Positions 1 through 34,000 of a stretch of 64,000 bases of DNA are shown piece after piece (the first letter of the stretch is position 1; the number at the start of each line of letters is the position of its first letter). The DNA is taken from positions 2,313,971 to 2,377,970 of the forward strand of contig CM076668.1 of NCBI GenBank assembly GCA_038496675.1. Reading direction: 5' to 3'. The notes beneath the pieces were generated by a model, which was given only the letters and a program-made list of their open reading frames with translations, was not told the DNA's origin and ran no database searches. The translations under genes and the position numbers were made by a program. Source of the DNA: Rachycentron canadum (Eukaryota; Chordata; Actinopteri; Carangiformes; Rachycentridae).

Positions 1-140
1 GCGCGGCGGCGGCGGCGCGGCGCGAGGCGGCGGCGCGGCGGAGCGGGGATGGGTCTGGGGGGTAAGAGAAGAGTGAGTTTGAACTCCAGTAACCCCATCT
101 CAACGTTATATTTTTTTTTTCTCTCTCTCTCTCTCTCTCG
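1..140. other. GC-rich start of window and CT repeat upstream of fasn
   Basis: The first 60 bases are almost pure GCG/CGG and resemble a CpG-island edge. They are followed by a T-run (about 111-120) and a (CT)n tract (121-139). No gene is seen here. The region is the distal part of the fasn promoter. Confidence 0.6.
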
Positions 141-200
141 GTGACTACGGGGGCGTTCAACGAATTACTCCATCACTGGCTGGATCCGAGAGCCCTGCCT

Positions 201-305
201 CTTTTCTCATTGGACTGCGCGGCCAAGCCAAGCTGTCAGCCCATGTGGCGTGGCCAGACAGAATGTGAGACATTTAAATTCATCAGAGAAAAGATTCACT
301 GGAGC
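201..305 (+). promoter_or_regulatory. fasn: fasn proximal promoter
   Basis: Three elements occur in the order and spacing known for mammalian fatty acid synthase promoters. They are an inverted CCAAT box (ATTGG, 209-213; NF-Y type), an E-box with overlapping sterol-response half-sites (242-255), and a TATA-like ATTTAAAT (272-279). The CCAAT and E-box centres are about 33 bp apart. A TATA-like element here predicts a transcription start near 300-305, which puts the E-box near -60 and the CCAAT near -93. In rat Fasn, from memory, these lie near -65 and -99. The start site is inferred, not seen. Confidence 0.7.
236..255 (+). promoter_or_regulatory. fasn: E-box / SRE composite (SREBP-USF site) of fasn
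   Basis: The segment reads CAGCCCATGTGGCGTGGCC and matches, as I remember it, the insulin- and SREBP-responsive element of the rat Fasn promoter. In that promoter an E-box (CATGTG, here 242-247) is overlapped by tandem SREBP half-sites (GTGGCGTGGCC, here 245-255). Known binders of the mammalian site are USF1/USF2 and SREBP-1c. Identity of this length across fish and mammals indicates strong constraint. The function in this species is inferred. Confidence 0.7.
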
Positions 306-521
306 ACCGAGGACCAACGGTAACCGTACACAGGCAGCCTTCCCTCCCCACGCTTACAGTGCGAGCAGCCCCGCCGCGGACCGTCGTCGTGCAGCTAACG
401 GAGATAACGGAGAAAGACTACATGTCATACAGGCGCTAACGTTTCACCAAGAGGCTCGAGTTAGTGAATTATTTTTTTTCTTTTTTTTTTTTTTCTTTTT
501 TTTCTGGCACGACAAACACAG
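303..521 (+). other. fasn: fasn exon 1, non-coding 5' UTR
   Basis: The 3' end is fixed by a consensus donor, CAG|GTAAGT, at 521/522. The 5' end is inferred from the TATA-like element. The exon holds no part of the main reading frame. It contains a five-codon upstream ORF (ATG 422-424, stop 437-439) and a T-rich tract at about 471-503. A non-coding first exon followed by a start codon in exon 2 is the usual vertebrate FASN arrangement. Confidence 0.6.
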
Positions 522-3500
522 GTAAGTTCGCTAACAGTTATTAGCTTAACGTCCTCGCTGCCATGATGCGTGACCGTATCTGTTCCACGGAGACTGGAAG
601 AGAATGCTGCGTTAAAAGCTAAAAAAATATATGTTATTGCTAACTGCTGTTTACACCTGTTTGTGTCGGTGTTATGTTTAAAAAAAAAGAAGAAGAAAGA
701 AACCACTCCTTTAGTTAACGGTATGACTAGACATTTTTTCTTCATACAGCTAACTTCCACATTACACTTGTATTCGACATAAGCCTCATCTCTCCACGCA
801 GCTATTGTTTCCTTTTCTTGTAACTTTTGGAAATGGTTCGCCTGTTTTTTTTTTTTTTCTTCTCCTCATGATGGAGATAATGGTGGATCACAGTCAAGCC
901 CGAATTAAGAATTATCCTACAGCAGCTTTAACGTTGCCTAGCCTCCAAATATTATGTGATATAAACCACTGAGAATGGCCATTTTAAATTGAAAAAAAAA
1001 AATGAACAAAGATTGGTGTATATGTCCCAATACCTAAGAAAATAATATTCACTTTAAGGTGTCAACTGTTGTCAACGACCTATTTGAAATGTTTGTATTC
1101 AATAATGCTTCTGCAGTTTTAACCCAAGCTGATTTTTAAGTTGTCGCCCAGATTTCAGTATCTCATTCATCATCTTCAGTGTCTGGACATTTGCCCTTTT
1201 TTTTTTTTTTTTGCCTCCAACCAGTTCAAATGATCCCAACACATAACTGTACTGTGCAGTAGTTGTGTTGGCTGGTGTAAATACTACTGGTGTGTTATTA
1301 TTGTAATACTGATGGTGTTGCTGGCAGACTCTGCCCTGGTAGATACTAATAATAAGCTGTGATTAACACCCTGCAGACAGGCTTCTGCCCAGCGTGACGG
1401 CCTGCAGGTCACTCAGGTCACCTGTCATGCTGGACCTTACCTGCACGGGCTGAACTGCCAGGGTGTCTGGAGAACCAATCGCAGACCATTGTATTAAGAT
1501 TAAAAAGTCCCTTATTTTACAGTGGTACCAGAGTCTCTGGCTACAATATATCTGAGTTGATCCAAATGGTATTGGTACTGGAATAAATTCAGTGTAGTTT
1601 GTTGACTTCCACATTGTGGTTGAGGAACATGGTGGCAGACAGTCCACCATCTTTCTTTACTACCGCATTGACAGCTTTGTTTGCTTGCAAATGCAAACTA
1701 ATTGAAAAATATTGTTCACAATTAAACAACAAAATGATAAAAAAAAGAAGAATGATTTTAAAAAACCATTCAATGTATTCAATTGTAGTTATATGCTTAA
1801 AACTAAATTTTGCCTATTATAAAATAAAATACAGTTTGAAAACAAAAACTGTAGAAACAAAACACTAAAGGTTTTGTGCTTGCTGTGAGATTGTGAGTGG
1901 GCACCATTAGGAAACTAATGAAGTTAACTGGTGCCAACGCTACAATGCCATCGAGGAACTAGTTTTTCTTCTTCACCTAGTGGAAGAGGATTATATGTTT
2001 ACTTGCAGAGTAATGATGGAGATTGGCATTTGTCATCATTGTGTTTCCACCTTCAGGCTCTCTCTGTCAGTGCTATGTGACAAGTCAGGTCTTGTTGTGA
2101 GTTGAAGTTGATGTTGAGTACAGCATGAGGTTGAGGCGGGGCAGGCACAATTCGTGTAGTGCTGAGTAATTGTACTGCATGTGCGTTTGACTGGGCCAGC
2201 TTGAAGCTAGCATATAGTCTCCTCGAGCCTGGAGTCGAGTGCAGGGTGTTAGTGTGATCTGGGTCAGGTAAGGCCAGATATTGTACTGAAGGTACTGCCT
2301 GGTTTAATCCCAGGCAATAGTATCTTGAAGCCCAAATCCTTTCAGCTACTGAGGTACAGTAAAACTACAGGACAGGCTGTCATTCTGTGTCCTGTTCCTA
2401 CCTGGGCTCAGTCTGTACTCGGGGTTAAGTTTGTCTACTTTTTGTTCTCAGACTTAGTTCAAAAATTTGAACTAAGTAATGCATGTATCAGTTTTTACAA
2501 GTGCTAAAGTGGATATCCAAAAGAGGAAGTTGATTCTATATTTTTCAGCTGAGTGTAAGTGGCTTGTGAAAGACTTTGTTTTCACTCCAGAGAAGTGGTT
2601 TCAAAACTGCTACTCATCCTGAGACCACTACAAGATGGCCTTCTTTTGACTGGACTGTTGTTGATTGGAGTCTTGCGTTCTGTGTTTAGCATTATAATTT
2701 ATCTGCAAGGAAGTTGCTTTTCTATTTTTCTGGGAACTAAGCTTGATGTATTCATCCTCTGCAGAAACTGGATCAGCTGTATACAAAGCACGACCAAGAC
2801 TCCCAGCACTATCAAAGTGTTTTAGAGTTCATGCACTGCCCCCCTTTAGTCCAGCCATGATTTGACTCCAAGAAAGCCCCTCTTTGTTTTATTTGACGTA
2901 TGAGACTTTCACTTTGTTCTGATGCCATTTTCCCACTATCACAATGTAACTTTGTGAGCAATGATCTGCTGAAAACTTGAAGCACAACAGGTGAACACTG
3001 GCCTCTGTGTCCTAAAGTAACTCTGAGAATCTGAGCTTTTGGTTCCCTCTTCATTTTAAATGACATAACTTTTGATTGTCATTGACATTTTCAATGTGAC
3101 GTCAGGCTGTTTTTTTTTAACTGTTTACACTGTTACTCCTGTGATTGAATGAACATCTCTTGCTGTTTTGATGAGGGGGAGCGTGCTGATATTAATGTGC
3201 TTTGTAAAGGAACAACACTGAAGAAGCTCTGGAGGTTTGTGTTGGACCACCACCTCACTAAAGATGAGGGCTGAACAATAAATTGAAATATTATCAAAAT
3301 CTAGCCCTTTAAACAGATCCACATCACATTTTACAAGGTTCTTCCCTGGCCCATGCCCCATGCCCTCATCAGTCATTTTTGCATAATCCTGCTGTCAAAC
3401 AAACTTGTGTGAAAATATAATAGAGCATTGTGGTGTTACAGAAATGCTCCCACCTACCACATCATAATCCCCAGATATAAGGGAACAAGCAGGGTTGGAA

Positions 3501-5228
3501 GACCCCAGCAAAAATCACATCATAATATTCATATTGTATTCAGTGGAAATGAAATTCAAAAATTCCCACTATAATGGTTTGTAGGTTTGTTTTTTGTTTT
3601 TTTTACACATTGTTCAGCCCCTCTAAAGACCCTGATATACTCCAAACACATGGACAGCTAGTGGGAACACGGCTAGCACGAGCACAGCTCTGCTAATATG
3701 CAGTCAGTGCATACAGCCTGCAGGCACCCATGCAGCCCATTGTTACATGACTCCACAGGGGCCCCTTTGGCTACACAGACAGTATAATTAGAGTTTAAGA
3801 TACTTCACTGACTGACCAGCAAACAGAGCTCAGTTTAGTTTGAGCTGCTGTTTATCACCGAGAGATGCTTTGTGCCATCGGTAGCTTTACTCATTATTAT
3901 GGGAACAGCCAGTTAGCTCTATGTACAGTAGCTGAAATTAATTTTAGGCTTTTGTTTTCCTTGTACCAGTTTATATCCATTAACATTACAGTTGCATCAT
4001 AGTGATTAGACACTTCGCTGTCTACATGAAAAAGGGCGTGTGAGGGGAACATTAGCATCCTGGGCTCAGGCGGTGTCCTGAACTGGAATGATGTGTGTGC
4101 AGTGTGTTCCGAGGGAAGGAGTCTGATGATGATGATGATGGCAGGGCGGCTGCTCTACACCGAGGTAGAGATGCATGCTTTAATGCAGGGTAACGCTGTC
4201 TGAAGCTGCCACCTGATTGGTTGATGTGTCTGGTCCTGCTGACACGGAAAGGCCTGGCCTAGAAACAAGGAACAAAGGCCAAGATACACACACACACACA
4301 CACTGACAGTTCAACATGGATCTGCTCTATATTGTCTGCTCTAAGTGCTCTGTCATGCATGCTCAGAGGGACTCCTCTCTAAACATGCCTGTCATCTCAC
4401 TGCTGAACTGCTGAAACAATTTGAATTCGTCCTTTTTAAGCCTCACATTGTTGTCTCATGTTTTTCTGTCAAGAATTCCAAGGCTGTTGTAAATATTTAT
4501 TTTTCTATTAACACACTGCATCATGTGTACAGTATATTAGAGTGCTGCACTGATGAAATGTGTCCATTGTGTGTGCATTTACAGTCATTCAGCTCTCCTC
4601 AATATCATCTGATTGGGAAGTCAGACATCCATTCACAAATTCAAATTCTCCCTTTAATAATGTCCTAAAATCCCAAGTGAATGTTTTTTAATGATCCAGA
4701 TGTTTTTAAACCCTTTCTTTTATTGAAAGCTATTTAGTGGGTTAGGAACTGTGCAGAATGATGAGGAGCCGTCATCATTTGTGTTGTTAATGTTGAATCA
4801 TGCCACAAAAGTAAATGTAAATTGTTAACAACAATTTGCAAACAGATTTGTGTCCTGTAGAGAAAAGCATCCTTGGTTGAATTAAGGACTTGATTTCCAA
4901 CTGATTGGATCAGCCAATATTATATTGATTAGCCTTTGAACAATATTAGATGATCTTGAATATCACAACATTTTTTGTTTTGCAGAGTCCAACCCTCATT
5001 TCACTTTCACATTGCATCACTTACCTGAAACATAAAATACAGTAATACAATAATATATTGTATGTAATTGTAAGCAAAAAAAAACCCCAGCAGTAATATT
5101 AAATTAAAAAAAAAATTTTTTATTAAATTTTATAACTGGCCTAAACTTAGTATTGATCACCTTCATCACATTGGGTATGAGATGTGTTGCCCCTCTCCTT
5201 GCTGATATACCGCTCTCTCTGTTCACAG
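522..5228 (+). other. fasn: fasn intron 1
   Basis: This 4.7-kb intron separates the 5' UTR exon from the start codon. It is AT-rich, with several poly-T and poly-A runs, a short (CA)n near 4286-4302 and a TGATGATG run near 4126. Open frames in it are short and show no resemblance to any family I know. I see no gene, RNA gene or clear transposon here. Confidence 0.75.
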
Positions 5229-5237
5229 TGATTCAGC

Positions 5238-28433
<23,196 letters not shown>

Positions 28434-29600
28434 ATGAGCCACGCCCTCCACCTTCACACTAATTCCATAACATTCCCAAAACAGGCCTTTTCCTCCACTT
28501 AGTCGACACCGTAGGTTTGACTCCTAGAAAGAGTTCAACAGTAAAAGTCTCTGGACGTAGCATGTTTACATTGTGTGCCATTTTGCCCTAATAGCCCGCA
28601 CCTTATTCCTTCTTACTGCACCTTCTTAAATCATTGGTCAAGTAGACACTTTCTAACCTATCAGAGCTCTGCTGACAGATGAAACCAATTGTCATGTTGT
28701 CATGTCATAAACACAGTGTGTTATAACAAAGAGTCACGACCTCCACACTGACGCTTTGGACAGGACGCCATGAGAAGACGATTTAAAAAATACTAATAAA
28801 ATCTAACTGCATGTTTGTAGCCTCACCACTATCAAACTATGAAACAGTTGTTAGCGCAGGAAACCTTTGTCGTTGTGTGAGTCAGTTGTGTTTCTGTGAT
28901 GTTCTGCAGCTTCAATGCAACAAATGCGCAAATCCTGTCTCTCTGGCTTCGCTGACAGCTGGTCAGTGCCATGTAGGTGAAGTAACCTCATCCTCAGTCC
29001 TGCAGTTCTTCACATTCACCTGACTCGATGATGAATTAACACACTGATTACATAGACGTGTAACTGGCTGAGTTTGGTGGTTACAAACGTCCTGTGACCC
29101 CGAGGTCAGTGCTGTTGTTCTGTCAGAGGAAACCAGTGACAGTTAACAGTATTTTACCCACAGTCTTGTACTGAATAGGTTTGTTACATAAATGTCTCCC
29201 TTCATTTTGCTTTTAGGTTGTAAATGACTAGTAAAGCACCTGTTGTATGTGGACTTAACTGATCTGAAGAGCAGGCCCCTGAGTGTCAGGGGGGCGGTGG
29301 GGGTCCCCTCTGTCCTGTCCTGTGCTTTAACGCTGTAATCTGTAGTCCTCTCTGAGCTGTCTCTGACTCCCATGACCTCACCTGCTTTCATAACCCCAGC
29401 GAGCAGTCCAGTCCCACAGAAGAGCAGCCAGCCGGACCCCTGAGGCCTCAGGTCTGGTCAATGAAGGGCCCAGTGACTGGAGGCCAACGTGGTGATTGAT
29501 TGTGTTGAAAAGGAGAAGGAAGTGACAGTAAATACTCTTCTCTTGTATTGTAATATGCCAGTATGTATTGTTACGACTAATAAAAGCATCTCACTAAGTC
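28434..29600 (+). other. fasn: fasn 3' UTR and candidate polyadenylation signals
   Basis: The sequence after the stop codon has AATAAA at 28795-28800 and again at 29579-29584. Either could end the transcript, giving a 3' UTR of about 0.4 or 1.2 kb. No other gene is seen before the convergent rab3gap1 3' UTR. Confidence 0.5.
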
Positions 29601-30149
29601 ATTTAGTGCTTTTTCCCCTTAAGGTCATCGACTGTGTGAACTGTGAAAATATGAGGGGCCATCAGGGACAGATGAAACCAGAGTCATTCACATCTGAGCT
29701 TTACATACACAACTGAAAATGTACAAATGCATATATACATGAACTGGTAAAATGTTGTCAAATACACAGATGAAATGCTACCTAATAATAATAATAATAA
29801 TATGGCACACTGGTCCACCGGGACATGACCGTTTCCCAACAGCAGATGCCATTTGACAGCATTCGGCCTCTGTCAGACTCATTAACAATACAATTTGAAT
29901 TTACATTTACTTTTGAAATCGCTTTTCTTCTCATAGTTTTTGTCTATTAAATTAGCCTTTGTTAGCCTAGCCACTGTATCCAGTCTGAGTGATGACAAGG
30001 AAGAGAGTTCTGGACGTTTTTTTTTTTTTTTTTTAAAGAGGGATTTACCCAAGGGGAAAAAAAACCTGCCCAAAACAGGCGGCAAACAGTGGGACACTGT
30101 GACACCTGTTGACTGTATCAGCCACAGGTTCATCCTCGTGGAAACAATA

Positions 30150-31083
30150 TGAACAAAACCAGGACAGGAGAACAGTGTTTATTTTAGATTAGTGGACACT
30201 TAACATATTTACTACACAAGCACACGTCTCCCATCATTTGTTACATCAGTCTAACACAAACCATGGTTACCATGACGACAACTTTACATGGGAAACGTGA
30301 CTGCACTGGCTTCTGCTGCGATAAGTAAATATGAAGCAGGACAAAAACAATGTGAGAGTACTGAAGTATCAACGAGCCTTCATCTGCAAAACACTAGAGT
30401 TGTTTCAGCAACTGCTGAAGCCATCATCATCATCATCATCATCATCCACATCAGTGTGCACCTCACCACAGGGACAGAAGCTGCAGCTCATCACTTGGTG
30501 AAGATACAGTAAAATCTACACACCATGTGTCTGCCATGATGACGCAGGAAATATTTTAATCTGAGAGAGAAACTCTGAGGCTAAAATGAACAATAGTGAA
30601 ATGTTTCTATAGCTCAGCAGAACTGATGTGATTGAAGAATTTCACTTTATTTCTTTCGAATATTCAGACGACTGAATGAGTATAAGGTGCTGAGAGAACT
30701 GCAGTTTGTGAATGATAAAATCAAAGAGCATTAAAGCCCTGACCTGGCTGTGAGGCGTTCATGATCCAAACTTCTGACTTCAACACTTCAACTCTTCACT
30801 CATCTTCAGACACAAGTTGGTGCCACTTCATGTGAAACCTTTGCAGTCATTTAGATAAGATGAAATAAAGCAGCCTCATAGTTTCAGGTGTTAATGCTCA
30901 TTGTGTTTGTTAGAAAGATGCAGCCTGAATAAAGACATCTGCTAGTTTTGAACAAGCATTTGTGCAAACACACATGAATCACCAAACTGAATCACTTCCT
31001 GTCTCCTGAATTGGTCTCATGGTTCTGGTTCCAAGGTGTGAACGATAATCAGGAAACAGGAGCAGGGCTACAGGTCTCAGATT
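30150..31083 (-). other. rab3gap1: rab3gap1 3' UTR and candidate polyadenylation signals
   Basis: Reading the minus strand after the stop codon, AATAAA occurs at 30646-30651 and at 30178-30183. The gene is tail-to-tail with fasn, and the distal signals of the two genes are about 600 bp apart. A short (ATC)n run lies at about 30422-30448. Confidence 0.45.
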
Positions 31084-34000
31084 TCAGAAGAAGGAAGTGT
31101 CTGAGGAGAAGGCCCCCGCCAGCCTGAACTCCTCCCTCATCAGCACACAGAAGAGCCGCTGAGGCAAAGCTTTGGAGTACGGCGCCGGCCGAGGGACGCA
31201 CGTGCGCAGCAGAATCTCCCGCCCTGCCGGAGACGGGAAGTCAGGCACTTTGTTGCTCCCTCCACTCGGCTTCCTGTCGGGGCCCAGGTCGTCGTCCAGT
31301 GGTGAGAGCAGGGCGGCCTGAGGGCGGAGGGAGAGTGGCGTTACTGAGCAGACAGAGATGCTGGAGGAAACTGCAGCCTGGTGCACCAGTAATAAGTACT
31401 AAACATAACAAATAAAGCTGTTTGGGTCTATTCATTGTGCTTCTCATGCATCAAGTTAATCAAAGAGCAAAGCCAACAACATGTGAGTCTTTCTGACTTC
31501 AACACATTAGCAATTTAACTTGGACTATTTTCTGTGGTGGATTGACACACTTTACATACTCTGTTGTTGAGCAGCTCTAGTGCTTCTAGGGGCAGGGTGG
31601 TGATTGTGGGGTGAAGTCAAAATATCAAACTGTTGAACTGTATTTTTAGTCACACTAAATATCACAGTGTAATAAAACACTGTTCAATAGATCCACAAAC
31701 TAGAGTGAACACGAACCTTCTTTATACTTTCAACAGGATAAACTGATTTTGCAATTTGGTGATCAAAGGTCAAAGGTCACTGTATTCAATAACATAATAG
31801 AAAAGAACATAATAAAACTGACTGAAGAGTCATTATGTATTAGTAGTTTTTTGACCTAGAGGACACATTTCCATCAAGGACGTCATCACATTAAAATAAA
31901 TAAACGCAAAGCCACAGCACAGTGTCACCTGCTGTTAGCTGCTGTAAGATGCTGTTAGCTGCTTTTAGCTGCTGTAAGATGCTGTTAGCTGCTGTAAGAT
32001 GCTGTTAGCTGCTTTTAGCTGCTGTTAGCTGCTGTAAGATGCTGTTAGCTGCTTTTAGCCGCTGTTAGCTTCTTTTAGCTGCTGTTAGCTGCTTTTAGCT
32101 GCTGTTAGCTCCTTTTAGCTGCTGTTAGCTGCTTTTAGCTGCTGTTAGCTGCTTTTAGCTGCTGTAAGATGCTGTTAGCTGCTTTTAGCTGCTGTAAGAT
32201 GCTGTTAGCTGCTTTTAGCCGCTGTTAGCTCCTTTTAGCCGCTGTTAGCTCCTTTTAGCTGCTGTTAGCTGCTTTTAGCGGCTGTTAGCTGCTTTTAGCT
32301 GCTGTTAGCTGCCCTAGGACTTAAAGTACAATCCACAGTTATATTTCTGCATTTCTTTCTGCAAAAATCAGGAAGCTTAGAAACGAGTTATTTCATGTAT
32401 CCTCCTCTCGCTGTAAAAAAGATTTAGAACCTGGTGTCTCTTTTCTCAGGACATCAAGTATTAGACAGTGTCAGAGGAATCACCATCTGTGGCGTGAGAC
32501 CACTGAGTAAATATGTTGGATGTGTGCTGATGAGGATGAGGATGATCAGTTAATGCAGAAATTCGGACTAACTAACTGAAATATAGACACAAACAAGTCA
32601 AAGAAAGATGTTGCCATGGTTACCTGGTTCCCCTTTGTTATTCACTTCAGCAGCTACTTAATTCTGACATAACTATATATTTGACCTTTGACCTTCGTTC
32701 AGCTGATAAAGATCAGACAGACAGTGTCTGCATGTCCTTCTGCTCTGGTGCTGTAGCTTTGATTTCAACAGCTTCCCATAATTTTATGATCTAAGGAACG
32801 ATAGAGAACCTGAAGAACCTCATTTACTGAACAACAATCTGTTACTGTAACGATGTAAGTGATACATGTAAATTATCTGTTAAACACAGGAAGATGAAAT
32901 CAGTTGGATCATCATCAACAATGAACAACACACACACAGACACACACAGAGTGTTTCAGACGATCACATGACAGATTTTACTTCTAAAATATGTCTACTG
33001 CTTGTTACTACGGAAACAGGATGAAAAGGTTTGGGGACCATTTAAAACTTGTTCCCTTTGTGATGAGCCATGTGAAATCAATCAATAACAATCTGATCGT
33101 GTTCAATCAGGCACCAGTGTATAGACTATACATACATGAATTGTTGTGTCTGTGAAGCAGCTGTTTCTGTCTGCTTCAGGAAAATAATGAGAAAATGAGA
33201 TGTTTCTTTTGGTGGATCTCATTAAAACCTGTAGCTGAGCCTTTATCTGGTCTGTGACCAGTAGACTTGAGTTTTGCTTCAAGTCTCACAGCCAGACAGA
33301 GCTAATCACAAACTGTATGTAACACAGACATGAGACTGATCTGACACTTGGAAAGAACACAAATCAACCCATATCTAAATGATCTCACTGCTTGTTTTAG
33401 ACATTTAACATTTGTGAACAAACTAAAAGCTGTAACAGTCTAACTGGTGCACCAGCGCTGCTGAACTACATTAAACCACCATGCTACAGGATTTCAACTT
33501 AATCCTCCAGGAAGCAGAAAATCTGATTTGTTAGACTCTCAGTCGACTCATCATCTTATCTCAAGATTATTGAGTCTGTTTCTGATGCTGCTGCAGTTTA
33601 ACTGTCTGAAGGACTAGATGCAAAACCTGGATCAGACTGGACTCACATTACATTCAGTCTATTGAGGCCTATGTCAAATCCTGTAGACACAGAGATTCAT
33701 AATGTACCTACAGGGAAGATGTGTTCAGACTAGAGGATACAACCAGAAGCCATTGCTGTTTCTTCTCTATCTGACATGAGACTTCACAGACAGTGATCAG
33801 AAACCTGGATCATCTGTTTACACCTGACGTTAAAGCTAAGGGAGGAAGGAAGCTTTCGAACTACACATGTGGGCCTCCTCCTGGTTGTGACCTCAGACTG
33901 TAGAGGCGGTGACAGGAGACTCTGGCCAATCACAGGTCTGTTCAGAAAGAAAGAGTCTTCCTATTGGCTGTTCTACAAATACATGTGCGTGTACATGTCC

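Noticed and set aside
31921..32320. CRISPR-like array of regular repeats
   Set aside because: Units are directly tandem with no spacers and the genome is vertebrate. This is a minisatellite.
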